This document shows, one piece after another, positions 32,972-44,965 of a DNA stretch of 64,000 bases; positions within the stretch are counted from its first letter, which is position 1, and the number at the start of each line of letters is the position of its first letter. The position numbers were made by a program, and so were the translations under genes. This DNA is from Toxorhynchites rutilus septentrionalis (Eukaryota > Arthropoda > Insecta > Diptera > Culicidae), in NCBI RefSeq assembly GCF_029784135.1, contig NC_073746.1, positions 228,793,882 through 228,857,881 of the forward strand. The letters run 5' to 3'. The notes beneath the pieces were generated by a model that was given only the letters and a program-made list of their open reading frames with translations, had not been told where the DNA came from and did no database searches.

Positions 32972-34820
32972 CAGTCAACTCTCCCTAACTCGATGTTCTG
33001 TATCTCGATATTTTCCCTAACTCGATGGATTTCATGGCACCATCGATTTTACAAGCATTCTTCTCTCCATAACACGATACCTCCCTAACTCGATGCCTCT
33101 CTTACTCGATGTGTTTTGATTCATTTTTCCATGGATTTTCACCTCCCTAACTCGATTGATTTTCGCGTACATGTTTTTGTGCGTTATTACTTCAGATTTC
33201 AATTGCCCTTGAAAGTGAAGACGGAGTGTTCGTGTCATCAAACAATTTCTTTTCAAGTATGGAAAACCACGAGAAACCTATCAAGCGAACAATCAAAACG
33301 CTAACCATTGCGCAAGGTTTGAGCATCATCGAGCAGGTCGAAAAATATGGACGGAAGGGGTCTGAAGCTGCAAATAATTTCAGTATTGCACAAAGTGCGG
33401 TATCAACACTACTCAAACTAAAGTAAAAATGGAATCGGAATGGAAAATTGTATCTAGACCAAAAGCATATAAGGTTGGTCAGAATCGAGAAGCTGGAACG
33501 GTCAATGAATTTTTGTCTTGTCAAGCTAGACAAAATAATTTACCCCTCTTCTATTCTTCGGGATATGGCTTGAGAATTTGTCCAGAAACTGGGAAATCCT
33601 AACTTTAAAGCACAACCAACATGGACGGGAGTGATATTCCGCTGGCATAATTATTGTTCGTTCGATTGCTCAACGTCTTTTAATAATTAGTGCAAAAAGG
33701 ACCAAAACGTGATTTGCTGTGATCTGATGCCAGATACCGATATACTAGAAAGTGTTGAAAAACCTGAGAAAAACGCTGAAGATAGTAGTTCTATTGAGAT
33801 GTTAATTCGAACGTTAAATCAAACCTGAAGAATATGTCCGGAATATTGAAATCAACTGAAAATGTTCCTGTGAAACTATTCGAACATTTCTTTGTGATTG
33901 AACAGTTCCTGCGTGATCGTTACAATTCAGTTTGAGTAACATACTTAATCAATATTTTCTTTGTTAACCTAGTGCCTCGTGCAAGTCGGACTCGATTATA
34001 TACAAACTCGATGATATACAAACTCGATTATGTAAAATTTTGTACTCGATTGTATACAGTTTGAAAAAAAAAGTTTTTTTTTATAATTCAAATATGAATA
34101 ATTTCAAGAAAAAAAATTAACCTTTCAGCATTAAGGTGAAATTTAAGTGGCTTTTATAAGTACAGAGGATTAATCAGAATTCAATTTCTTCATCAGGAAT
34201 TGTTTATATCGAAATTAAGAGAGATAGAAGTTTGTTCGTCAAAGAACAAATTGTAGAGAGGTTAGAGAGCTTTAATTTAATTAATAGAAACAATCAAGTT
34301 TAGTATGAATTTTTAGGATAAAATTAATAATTACAAATAAAAAAAAAACTTTTAAATTTTCCACTTCAAAAATGTTATTTTAATCCACTAATTTAGATGT
34401 TCCACTACTATACCCTGTACTAAATTTTCTCATCTTTCAAATGAAAGCAACAAAATCGGATTACGTAGCATACTTTTCAATGTAGAGTCAGTTTGAGCCA
34501 ACAGAATCCGAAACAAAGAAAAAGTTCTATAAGTCTGTCATCGTTGAAATTCCAACATATGCGTAGAAGGATTTTTTTCGTGAAATATAACCGTCTATAA
34601 CCTCCTGAAAGATTCTGGAAAAAATATTTTTTTTATATGAGAAAGGTGTTTTTTTACTTTAAGGGAATGAATCAAAAATTCAAATTAATACCATAATTGG
34701 GACACTTACCCTAATATATGACAATTTGAGACATAAAAAAAATAGGAAAAAATGTTCTGTATCTCGATACCTCCCTAACTCGATGGTCCTTTTGGATATC
34801 GAGTTAGGGAGAGTTGACTG
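32972..34820 (+). mobile_element. pogo/Tigger-like transposon, decayed
   Basis: Termini are CAGTCAACTCTCCCTAACT and its inverted copy, flanked by TA (32970-32971 and 34821-34822). Sub-terminal 'ccctaactcgat' and 'tctcgata' motifs repeat in both arms. Inside, only the N-terminal DNA-binding domain of a CENP-B/Tigger-type transposase is recognisable (33259-33426), and the DDE catalytic domain is absent. The right 617 bp fall within the tandem duplication that follows, so its right terminus occurs twice (34820 and 36178). Confidence 0.88.
33259..33426 (+). pseudogene. Tigger/pogo transposase N-terminal HTH fragment
   Basis: The ATG at 33259 opens a 55-codon frame: a basic KRTIKTLTIAQGLSIIEQVEK helix-turn-helix start followed by NNFSIAQSAVSTLLK, the CENP-B-type N-terminal domain that binds the transposon ends. 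A stop follows at once. Scattered downstream pieces (such as DILESVEKPEKNAEDSSSI near 33735-33795, resembling the C-terminal tail of this family) show that the catalytic middle was deleted. The frame also opens upstream at a GTG (33226), but the ATG is the better start. Confidence 0.8.
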
Positions 34821-36921
34821 TACAAAATATACATTATTCATGTTATCATATGAAAATCATAATACTTTTTAGAGATTTAAGAAGTATCATATAATGAAAC
34901 TCATGTTTCAATTATTTTAGACAACTTAAAAAAATAAAATATTTTTTTTTTTGTAAACAAACATGATATTATAATTCCCCAAATTTTAGGTCATATTTTT
35001 TGACCTTCCTATACTCGCGCATACGGTCTAATAGATAGGAAAAGCAATAGTTCTGTTTTGAGTAGGCTGAATAATATTATTTTGAGAAAAAAAAATTGAG
35101 GCTCTTGTTTTTTTTATTCTTAGGGAAGCGTGTTTAAAATTTAGTTTTTTTCTATTTTGCCTTTATTTTTCAATTTTTTAACAATTTTGTCGAAGAAAAC
35201 TTAAAGAAGAAAAAATCATCAATCTCGGAATAATGACTTGACTGAAAGTGGTCGTATGATCGACATTTTTGGTCGATTCAAAATGGAATTATCCTATAAT
35301 GATACAGTAAAAACAAAAATAATAAATATACTGCTAACGTCAGTTCCTATTTTTTTTATACGCTGGGTGCTGTGATTTGCGGACATTCTTTTCAAAAAAG
35401 GAACAAAGACATAATCAAGAATAGTTAATGTCGGCGATTCCTATATATTTAACGGAGAGTTGTGGGTGACGAAAAAATTCCACTACCATCTCGTGTGGCT
35501 ACATTAGACAAGTGGAACTATTTTTGACACTAGTTTTTCAAAAATTTCTTATAGAACTTACTTATATCGAAATTAAGAGAGATAGAAGTTTGTTCGTCAA
35601 AGAACAAATTGTAGAGAGGTTAGAGAGCTTTAATTTAATTAATAGAAACAATCAAGTTTAGTATGAATTTTTAGGATAAAATTAATAATTACAAATAAAA
35701 AAAAAACTTTTAAATTTTCCACTTCAAAAATGTTATTTTAATCCACTAATTTAGATGTTCCACTACTATACCCTGTACTAAATTTTCTCATCTTTCAAAT
35801 GAAAGCAACAAAATCGGATTACGTAGCATACTTTTCAATGTAGAGTCAGTTTGAGCCAACAGAATCCGAAACAAAGAAAAAGTTCTATAAGTCTGTCATC
35901 GTTGAAATTCCAACATATGCGTAGAAGGATTTTTTTCGTGAAATATAACCGTCTATAACCTCCTGAAAGATTCTGGAAAAAATATTTTTTTTATATGAGA
36001 AAGGTGTTTTTTTACTTTAAGGGAATGAATCAAAAATTCAAATTAATACCATAATTGGGACACTTACCCTAATATATGACAATTTGAGACATAAAAAAAA
36101 TAGGAAAAAATGTTCTGTATCTCGATACCTCCCTAACTCGATGGTCCTTTTGGATATCGAGTTAGGGAGAGTTGACTGTACAAAATATACATTATTCATG
36201 TTATCATATGAAAATCATAATACTTTTTAGAGATTTAAGAAGTATCATATAATGAAACTCATGTTTCAATTATTTTAGACAACTTAAAAAAATAAAATAT
36301 TTTTTTTTTTGTAAACAAACATGATATTATAATTCCCCAAATTTTAGGTCATATTTTTTGACCTTCCTATACTCGCGCATACGGTCTAATAGATAGGAAA
36401 AGCAATAGTTCTGTTTTGAGTAGGCTGAATAATATTATTTTGAGAAAAAAAAATTGAGGCTCTTGTTTTTTTTATTCTTAGGGAAGCGTGTTTAAAATTT
36501 AGTTTTTTTCTATTTTGCCTTTATTTTTCAATTTTTTAACAATTTTGTCGAAGAAAACTTAAAGAAGAAAAAATCATCAATCTCGGAATAATGACTTGAC
36601 TGAAAGTGGTCGTATGATCGACATTTTTGGTCGATTCAAAATGGAATTATCCTATAATGATACAGTAAAAACAAAAATAATAAATATACTGCTAACGTCA
36701 GTTCCTATTTTTTTTATACGCTGGGTGCTGTGATTTGCGGACATTCTTTTCAAAAAAGGAACAAAGACATAATCAAGAATAGTTAATGTCGGCGATTCCT
36801 ATATATTTAACGGAGAGTTGTGGGTGACGAAAAAATTCCACTACCATCTCGTGTGGCTACATTAGACAAGTGGAACTATTTTTGACACTAGTTTTTCAAA
36901 AATTTCTTATAGAACTTACTT
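34204..36921. repeat. 1358-bp tandem duplication, copies apparently identical
   Basis: Sequence from 34204 to 35563 is repeated from 35562 to 36921 at a constant offset of 1358 bp. At every place compared the copies agree, including a 10-A run (34335 area) and an 11-T run (34950 area). The junction has 2 bp of microhomology (TT). The unit holds the right 617 bp of the pogo-like element plus about 740 bp of downstream flank. Either a very recent tandem duplication or an assembly artefact explains the perfect match. Confidence 0.95.
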
Positions 36922-37284
36922 GAGGGGCCTAGAATGAAAGGGATGTAAGTCATTTGATTGATTTCTCTACATCGTCTCTCTCTTTTGGTCATAACTTAGC
37001 TACAAATACATTCCCAGCTGTGTTTGACAATGTGGAAGATAAGTCAGAACCTCATCTACAAAATTATATAGCAAACTTGAATTGCACGTTTTGCAGTTGA
37101 GTTATTAAGTAAAAAAAAGTTGATGAAGAGGAATCGATCAAGTCACCTACACCCCTTGCATTCTAAGCCCCTCACTTCGACTTTATTTACTTTCAACTTT
37201 ATTGTATTTATTTACCTTCAACTTTATTTTAAAGAATACGGGGTCTCTCAGATTAAATGCTCACGCAACAAATTTTAATAGCTT
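36922..37284. other. Short spacer
   Basis: Unique-looking DNA after the duplication, with a repeated 'acctacaccccttgcattctaagcccct'-like theme relative to 36920-36950. No gene. Confidence 0.5.
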
Positions 37285-37289
37285 CTACA

Positions 37290-37690
37290 AAAGTGAACCG
37301 ATTTTTTTTTTAAAAACGAAAATAAAGCTCATTTTAGTACATTTTCGATGTGACCACCCCTGTTTTCGATAATCCGTTTTAAACGGTGAACAAAATTCTT
37401 CATGCACAACTCTAACATTACGACTTCGATGCTGTTGAAAATCCGAGTTATTTCTATAGTTCCTCCAAATTTTTTGGCCTATTAACATAGCAACGGTCCT
37501 TCACGTACCGCCAGAGGAAGTAATCGACGACGAGAATTGTTGAAATTCGTACCATAAGAGGACGAAGTTTCATTAAGGCTTCGGTTGCTCGAGTAATACG
37601 ATTTCGCTAAAAATACACGTTCTCGTAAATTGTACATCTTGACACTAAAAACCATCTGACTGAACTTTTCCACTGAACGGAAAATGTAAC
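37290..37690 (-). pseudogene. Transposase scraps: N-terminal HTH and C-terminal tail
   Basis: On the minus strand, MYNLRERVFLAKSYYSSNRS (about 37625-37560) resembles the DUF4817-type helix-turn-helix start of a Tc1-mariner-related insect transposase family. Near 37435-37345, in another frame, MLELCMKNFVHRLKRIIENR followed by GGHIENVL resembles the C-terminal tail of the same family. The entire catalytic region between them is absent. Family assignment is from memory of the pattern and should be treated as tentative. Confidence 0.55.
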
Positions 37691-37699
37691 GAAAAATCA

Positions 37700-40600
37700 A
37701 GGGATTTCAAATGCATATTACGTAAAATCCTTATTGCAATATATGTCATACTATATACCAATAGATAGAAAATTTATATTTTTTTGGTTGTAACACAAAC
37801 AATGAAGATACACTGCGTTTCAAAACTATATAACCACTCAATTTTTTCTGAGTTTCCAGAGATATGTAAGAAGTTAGACTGATTATTTGAACTTTATTGT
37901 TGTGTTCAGGCGCGAAACATTCATGAAATTAAAATGTCAGTGTTTCATAACTATAGAACTCTGGAGAGACTCTCACCCTTTACAAATCAACGTCATTTTC
38001 ACATGAATTACAATATGTTTCTAATCTAACGACATCTTTAGTTATCAATCAGATCAAATAACTCATTCGGGGTGGTTTCGACCAAGCTGCGTCATGTTGT
38101 AGTGTGTATCTGTATCTGTATCTGCCATGATCTTCCGGATTTTATGAATTGACTATAACATCGTTTTTGATGCAAAAACAGCAGTAAATGATTTAGAAGT
38201 ACTTCGTTGCACTTCTGTGAGCTATGTAGTAAAACAAGTAAACAATTTAACGAATTAAGTAGGTATGTTTTTCAAGGCTAGAGGCTAATGGATTTTGTAA
38301 TTTAAAGCCTCTATAATAGAAAAAATCAATCACTAAACGTTCCAACTTGAGTTGCAAAGGAAGGATACGACCTAAAATACGCTTAGTTCGTAAGGTTCTC
38401 GCGAGCGCAAGATGATTGAATCAACTATCTTTAGATTTAAAAAAACGTAAACCATCGGCCTTTTTTAGAGTCCCAAAAATTGCTACTACAGAAACTCTTT
38501 CTTCTCATTCTTAAATAATATCTAAACTATATAATTGAAAATAAGAATTACGTAGCCCCACGACAAGGATACGATATTGGACACCACTGTCATATATCTC
38601 GAATCACGCGTGAGCTGCCAGAAATAGAAGTTGAAAAACCGAACCTCCTAACAAGTATTATATTATAAACAACTCGAATTTCCGACTTTCAACATAAAAT
38701 ACTCCTAGCAGAAAGCTGCCAGCATAAAAACAATGTGTTTGTGTAATAGATGAAAATATTCTAAAGACGTTCTAGTGAGGGTGAACATTGAAAATAATGT
38801 TTGAATAATTTGAAAAGAGAATCCGCGAAGCCCGTCAAATGGCGAGCTTGGGCTGTAGAGGGTTTAACCAAAACTCCGTCGTTGATCCGCAGAAACTACT
38901 TCAATCGAATTGACACATTAGGCGATTATGATCTATTTTACTAGAGACAAAAAAAACTCTACCCTTCATTTCAGGCCGGCACTCCGGATCAGTAAACGAT
39001 CAACGAGCTTGGCCAATCAAACCCGAAACTGGCTGCGCAGACAACAGAGATGGAAGACGAACCAATGAGTCTTTGCTTTCATTCCTCTCTGCAGCGTTTC
39101 TTCCTCCGGCTCAATTAATTAATCATTTCCCGACTAGTAAACGAATTTGACGCATGAGTTCAACCCAAAACGTGTGTGTGGTAATTGACCTATTGGTGAT
39201 CGCTGAAAAGGCTATTATAGTTAACGAATGGGCACATCTACATTTGTTGCTTTCATTTACCTCCACGACTCCGGCTATCAGTGGAGACAATGATTAAGAT
39301 GTTTTTGTCGGGTTTGGAAGGCATTAAAGGATCATCAATTTTAACACTTCGAAGAATAGAATGTGATATTATTGATCGTTCGAGCATGCACGAAATATTC
39401 AGTTATTGTTAAGTGACATAATTGAATGACGAAGAAAAATTGTCCCTATCAGAAGCCATTTATTAATTGAATGTTGTGACACGTTGCTAGAACAAGTCTC
39501 CGCAATAAATTTGTCCCGTGGCCGGAAATTCGAGTTGTAAATCATTGTTGACTCGATGTAATTCCCCTAGACATCACTCCTTGTTCGTCAAGGTGTATAC
39601 GTTTATTGAATTATAGCAGTTATTCAAGCGTCGAGAAACAGACCTACAATAAACCGGACAATGTTGACAGTAAAATATAAAGAGTTAAGCCTCGCTCCCA
39701 GAAATTGTACCGATGATAAAGAGCTAAGCTCTGCTCCTCTTTAGACAATCAAAATATTTTGACGATACGCTGAAAATATTTACAATGTTTGTTTGTCTAT
39801 GACGCGTGAATCATAAATTACCGAAATTGGTCCATCCACTGCTGCTCGAGAGTCCGACTGCCTGCTCGTCTAACAGTTAGGGAATCCATCCGCTTCGTCG
39901 CCGCATCTTACGCAGTGTGTTGAAATTTATTATTTTAATTAATCGTTTTTACAACTGTTTGGAATATATTTCTCTCACAGCGCCGCTCTTTGATTGAATC
40001 ATAAAGCAGAAAAGTGGCATATTTCGCTTTGTATTAAATCTGTCTATAAAACTTTGAACCTATTATACTCCAGCAGTTCGCTACGGGAATCTGCCCTATT
40101 CCACTCATTGTGCATCGCTCCAAAGCACCCCGCAAGCGCCAAAATGGAGTTCAAATTTCTCACCTGAGACAATATAGGCGCATATAGAGCAGTAAAACCA
40201 TAATGCCGTAAAACTGTGCTGTAGTTTTATCACTTCAAATTCGATAGTCCACCAGATTAAAAAAAGTCTTCGGAAGTCGTAAAAAGTGGTGCAATCGAAT
40301 AGCCTCCGAATCGACACTTTTGATCGTTTTTGTTTTCGATGGAGGATTAATTAGTGAATTTTAATCGAAAGCTTTTAACTTTCGGTGACAAGGAAATTTT
40401 ACGATCGTTGCCTGTTTTCGTATTTTTCTCCTCTATCTCCCGCCATACTTTGTCGACGGATTACCGCTGAGTGGTTTATGGTCTCCGGTTATTGTTTTCA
40501 CAGAATATTTGAATTCGATTGGCCAGATAATTAGCGCTTTTGATAAGATATGAAACGTGAGTGGAAATCCGAGAAAATCACTAAATATATGTGTCGCAAG

Positions 40601-41560
40601 TTGAATCTACGAGCGCGATAGCTGTTGCATCCCTCGTTAATTGATGTCTTTTATACGGCGGGAAAAGTCGTTTTTACATCGTCGTCGGAGTTAAAACACA
40701 ACGTTCAACACTGACATTTTTTCCCTATAAACTGCAACGATAAAAATCGATCCTAATCTGGATTCGAATATCAAAATGTCCAGGAAAAAACAATGCGTGG
40801 CCATAACTTCTCTCCTGATCTTGATAAACACGATAAATGCTGTCAATTGGAAACAGCAAGACAAGTTTCCCCTTAAACCTAACCGAGTGCACTCTTTCGG
40901 CTCAACTGACAGCTGTCGTTGATTTTCGGCAGCATTCCCTTTCTTCAGCGGCGAGACACGTCAGAAAATGCACACATTTCAGCGTAATCCTTGAGCATCA
41001 AATTGCCGTCACAAGGGACAATCTGTAAACCATCGGCGGCCTGATATCGTGGAAAGCCTACCAAGCTCATCGGTTGGCAATTCATTAACGCAATTAAATT
41101 GAACGAAAAATAAATGAAAGCTTCTCGCAAGCGAGCCACCGGCAGATCAACACTGGTGATAGCCAATCGAACGCACCACGAGATTTTGACCACGCGAGAC
41201 GGCGTGAGCCAACCACGGGAATCGAGCATCAGAGTGGCAGTAGATCGACATCTCGACCCTCCACCCTCGTATTGGTGCCATGACTCAGCGGACGACGCGT
41301 ACACGGTTGGAGCGAACAGAAATGGACTTTCGATAATCATTATTTGATTTGGAGCGAAACAGAAGCTATTAAAATTAAATAATTTTTGTCACGCGATCGA
41401 GTGCTTCCGAGCGAATCGAGGGTGCGTTGCCGAAAGGCGAATTTTTGCGGCCGGGATGTGCCCCTTTGATCCTGACAGAGTAAAATGAGCAAACTTGAAG
41501 CCTTGTATTGGGATTCCCCTTAATTCCCCGCATACTTACATTCTGTCAATAATTACCGAA
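37700..41560. other. Long stretch without genes; transposon-poor from ~38960
   Basis: 37808-37845 resembles a Tc1-type terminus (cactgcgtttcaaaac) but no partner was found. 38960-41500 is a balanced, low-repeat island with homeodomain-type sites, for example TTAATTAAT at 39115-39123 and 'cattaacgcaattaaattg' near 41085. Frames at 40945-41347 on both strands overlap and show no domain. Probably host intronic or intergenic DNA. Confidence 0.45.
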
Positions 41561-41569
41561 AATTGATCA

Positions 41570-42695
41570 ATGAATAACATTCATATTTATCGCCTTCAAA
41601 GCACTCCAATTCGTTTGTTTATTACTACAACCAACCTGAAACGTGTTGTAACTATCAAGGATCTTGGTATCGTCTTAGACTCAAAGCTAACGTTCAGCGA
41701 CCATATCTCATACATCACCACCAAGGCATCTAGGATGTTAGGGTGGGTTTAGACTAGGGATATATTCATGTGAAGAAATATGATGAGATTTATAGAAATC
41801 GCATCAACCGTTTACACTAGCGTGAACTTCTATAATGAATATATTCATATCTTCGGTAAATTTATTCACCTGAAGTAGAACTGCATCCAACTTTAGTGAT
41901 TTCTCACCAGTGAGAAATTCACAAGCGTTTACATATGCTGAATTTATTCAAGTTATATATACCTCGAATAAGTGTATCATATTTACACTTACCCGTTTAC
42001 ACCTATTTTCACGTAAATAAATCCATCTATAGCTATAGATCTCCCTAATGTAAACCCGCCATTAGGTTTCATTTATCGCATCACAAAGCAATTCAAAGAC
42101 CCACATTGTATCAAAGCTCTTTTTTGTGCTTTAGTGCGCTCTCATCTTGAATATGCCTGCATAGTATGATCTCCCTACTACCAAAATAGTGTCCAGCGAA
42201 TTGAGGTGATCCAGCGGAAATTCGTCCGTTTCGCCCTACGCAACTTACCCTGGAGCGATCCTTCGAACTTACCCAGCTATGAGGATCGTTGTAAATTGAT
42301 CGGACTCGATTTGTTGCGCTTACGTAGAGATGTAGCGAAGGCAACTTTTATATCCGATCTAATTTCCTCGAAAATCGATTGTGCTGATCTTCTTCAGTCG
42401 ATCGATTTTAATATACGCCCTCGTAACCTGCGTTCACATACATTTCTCTGCCTTCCTCACTCTCGCACAAACTACGGTTACAACGAACCCGTATCGAGTA
42501 TGTCTCGTGTATTTAACCACTGTTACTTATCTTATGACTTTCACTTATCTCGCGCCAGTTTAAGAAAGGTATTCTTGACCGCTCTTTCCAGTTAGGCATA
42601 GTTTTAAGTAGATTAAGTATTTTAAGTTATTAATTTATTAGGTATCATTAGGGCACTCATGTGCAGGCCTGTTGATAGTAATGAATAAACAATTG
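41570..42695 (+). pseudogene. 5'-truncated Jockey-like LINE, ORF2 3' end, interrupted by a MITE
   Basis: The plus strand encodes the end of an RT ORF: VVTIKDLGIVLDSKLTFSDH...TTKASRMLG (41640-41740), then after a 321-bp MITE, FIYRITKQFKDPHC.. and the tail IQRKFVRFALRNLPW...YEDRCKLIGLDLLRLR...FHLSRASLRK to a stop at 42593-42595. A TGA-type stop near 42167 breaks the central part. The 3' UTR ends in taatgaataaacaa at about 42680-42692. Most of ORF2 and all of ORF1 are missing through 5' truncation. Homology is to Jockey-type LINEs of mosquitoes. Confidence 0.85.
41741..42061. mobile_element. 321-bp MITE with TTA target duplication, inside a LINE ORF
   Basis: Imperfect TIRs (GGGTGGGTTTAGACTAGGGA and TGGCGGGTTTACATTAGGGA) bound the element, flanked by TTA at 41738-41740 and 42062-42064. 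Deleting it and one TTA restores the LINE reading frame across the site. The 3-bp TTA duplication fits PIF/Harbinger-type transposition. The interior has inverted 'gaatatattca'-type motifs and no ORF. Confidence 0.88.
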
Positions 42696-43059
42696 TGTAA
42701 ACCAAAGTTAATTTTTAGCACATGTTATGGCATCCCGATTTATTACATTAAATGAGCTGAAAAATAACAGAAAATGTTCTATTCCCCAATACATGTATAT
42801 CATTTGTATGATATATATGCTAGAGCCAACATGAGCGAGCGAAACAGGAGACATATTTAAATGAATGCATATGAAACCTTTTCGTACCGTTTTCGTTGCT
42901 CTCTCTTCTACGACGTTCATTCTTCATCGTCAAATGGACTTCACGACATATTGAAGTGACTCCCTCCAGAGTGAATTCGTTTTTTTCTCTCTCATGTATC
43001 ATGTATGCATGTATTGATGTTTGAGTTCATGGTGGGTAAACGATGGAGCCGCTCATTGA

Positions 43060-43600
43060 TGGTGTAACTACTTTTGACGTGGGACTACGTCTGTCATTTC
43101 TGTTCCGGGGTGTAAGTTCAAAATTTCGAAAACGAGAGAATGACGCTTGGAGTGCAAGGTTTTAAACGTTAATAACTCTTTGGCGGCTGAACGAAGTGGT
43201 ATGAAAATCACTAGTTTTGATTGTAAAGTGACGGGAAGATGGTCTCGGTTGCTCGCTCGTTCGCCTAAACGCAATGCATTTCTCTCCCAATTCCATTTCT
43301 TTTCTGCAGTCGGATAGAACGGAACTTTTAGCGTGTGAATGAAAATGCGATACAGATTGTTTGCAAATGGTGACATTGGCTATGGATTTCATAGCGAAGA
43401 GAATGAAATGTTTGATATAGTGTAGAGAATATTCCACCATATCAGAGAAACCATATTGCTTACCACAATCGATCGATGATTCTAATTGGCGGGAAGGAGG
43501 GTATTATTTGTACGCGGAGAAATCGATTCCTCTTTGAGCGTTAATTTTCCAGCTAAACGAAGTGGATTGTAGTCAATTAATTCAAAAGATAGAATGTTAA
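43060..43600. repeat. ~380-bp tandem repeat family, first block
   Basis: The motif 'gttaataactctttggcggctgaacgaagtggt'-type landmark (43168) recurs about 375 bp later in decayed form ('gttaattttccagctaaacgaagtgg', 43540). Between them come a 'gtgac..g.agatggtctcg' landmark (43228), a 'ggatagaacggaac' landmark (43303) and 'atcgatcgatgattctaattggcggg' (43468). The same landmarks reappear in the same order at 44670-44960. No reading frame or terminal repeat identifies its class. Confidence 0.65.
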
Positions 43601-43857
43601 AGAGTTGTATGATTATTGATTTTTGAACCGAAATCTTGTTTCTATAGCTTAAAATTGCAAGCTAATAAAATCATAAATCTGTATAAAAACTGGACCCCGC
43701 TCGGAAATTCTTTTTGAGAACATCGTTTGATGTTTACTGAAATGGACACGGTTTGCTGAGGAGCGTCGATCGACAATGAAGTGTCTTTGTCAAGGCAGGT
43801 GGAGAAGAAGTTTAGATTGAGTTTGAGTTGAGTGCTATATATTGAGTTGAGTGCTAT

Positions 43858-44600
43858 ATTTTTTTTTTCAAGCTTCATATGGCGTTAGCATAACGGGGCC
43901 GGAAGTTCAATATTTTGACAATCTTTCTTTTCATCTATGTTAGTAATATGTAACCGATTACTCGCGGTTGGCTCGAGGTTAGTATTACAAGTGTTCTCAT
44001 AATTGGGATGTTGCAGTCTCCAATGTTCTATACGTGTGCCTGACACGGAATACTTCCTATTGGGATGCAGCTGACCATTAATCAGCAACGCCCGCCAGGA
44101 CTGTACCCCATATCTAGCGTGATGCGTCTTCTCAACTCGAGGAATCCAGGATAGAATGGTCACTAGCCGGCACAATCATCAGCTCGTGTAGAGTTGTCAT
44201 GAGCGGTACAATCCTCAGCTCACGGTGAATGGTCAGTGGGCTGCGCAACCGTTGGCCGGTATATCTGTAAAGAGTGTGTGTGTATTTATGGCCGCGACTA
44301 AGTAAAAGTTCATAGATTGGGTAGGAGGGATATGAAACAGGGATACAACGAAGGAAGTATCATTAAAAGTTGACATCGGCGTTTCTGAGGAACAGGTATA
44401 GATGAAGCAGAAGATCAGAATCACGGCTACCTAAGATATTCCGGACGGAGATATTCGATTGTCTGCCTTGTGCCTTCAAAGTTCTGGAGAGCTGAGAGCG
44501 AGCAGCATGGAACCGCAAACATGAACAGACAATATGCTCGATGTCGTGGTAGCCATCGCCACAGTCACAAAGAGCCCTTCTCAGGACTAGAAACGAATGA
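43858..44600 (-). pseudogene. LINE 3' end: zinc-knuckle C-terminus and 3' UTR
   Basis: On the minus strand, a C-terminal ORF2 tail reads LCDCGDGYHDIEHIVCSC (about 44575-44525), a CCHC-type knuckle, then ILGSRDSDLLLHLYLFLRNA and a stop near 44360. A 3' UTR of about 0.5 kb follows to a poly-A (11 T on the plus strand, 43859-43869). The 5' end is truncated near 44600. The frame at 43885-44175 lies within the 3' UTR and I do not call it a gene. The knuckle and layout resemble Loa/I-type LINEs. Confidence 0.7.
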
Positions 44601-44609
44601 ACTTCAAAC

Positions 44610-44965
44610 GATTGAAGTCTCTATAATTCAACAAAAAGGAAGTAGGAGAGGAAGAAATTCATTTAGTTCTGATTGCGAAGTGACATGAGAATGGTCTCGC
44701 TAGCTCGCCAAGCACTAAGCTCTTCTCTCTTAATCCCATTACTTTTCTGCCGCCGGACTGAACGGAGCCGCATTTTTGGGTAAAAGCAGCAGTTCTATTA
44801 TCGAATGCTCACGAATTCCGCTATCGACCGATGATTCCAATTGTCGGGGGTTGGATAGAGGGTTTTGTTTGCACTGGGTATTTCCGAGGAGGAATCTTTG
44901 AGCGTTAATAACTCTTTTCCGGCTAAACGAAGTGGTATGATAATCACTCTATTCAAAAGATGAAA
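44610..44965. repeat. ~380-bp tandem repeat family, second block
   Basis: Landmarks 'gtgacatgagaatggtctcg' (44680), 'gccggactgaacgg' (44753), 'atcgaccgatgattccaattgtcggg' (44823) and 'gcgttaataactcttttccggctaaacgaagtgg' (44902) follow the order of the block at 43060-43600. The LINE 3' end at 43858-44600 lies between the blocks, so the array may have been split by that insertion. Confidence 0.65.

Noticed and set aside
34204..36921. LTR retrotransposon with 1358-bp direct repeats
   Set aside because: The repeats are directly adjacent with no internal region, include a pogo TIR, and lack TG...CA ends.
43885..44175. 96-codon minus frame (MCRLVTILSWIP...)
   Set aside because: Lies between the LINE ORF2 stop and the poly-A, so it belongs to the 3' UTR; no domain recognised.
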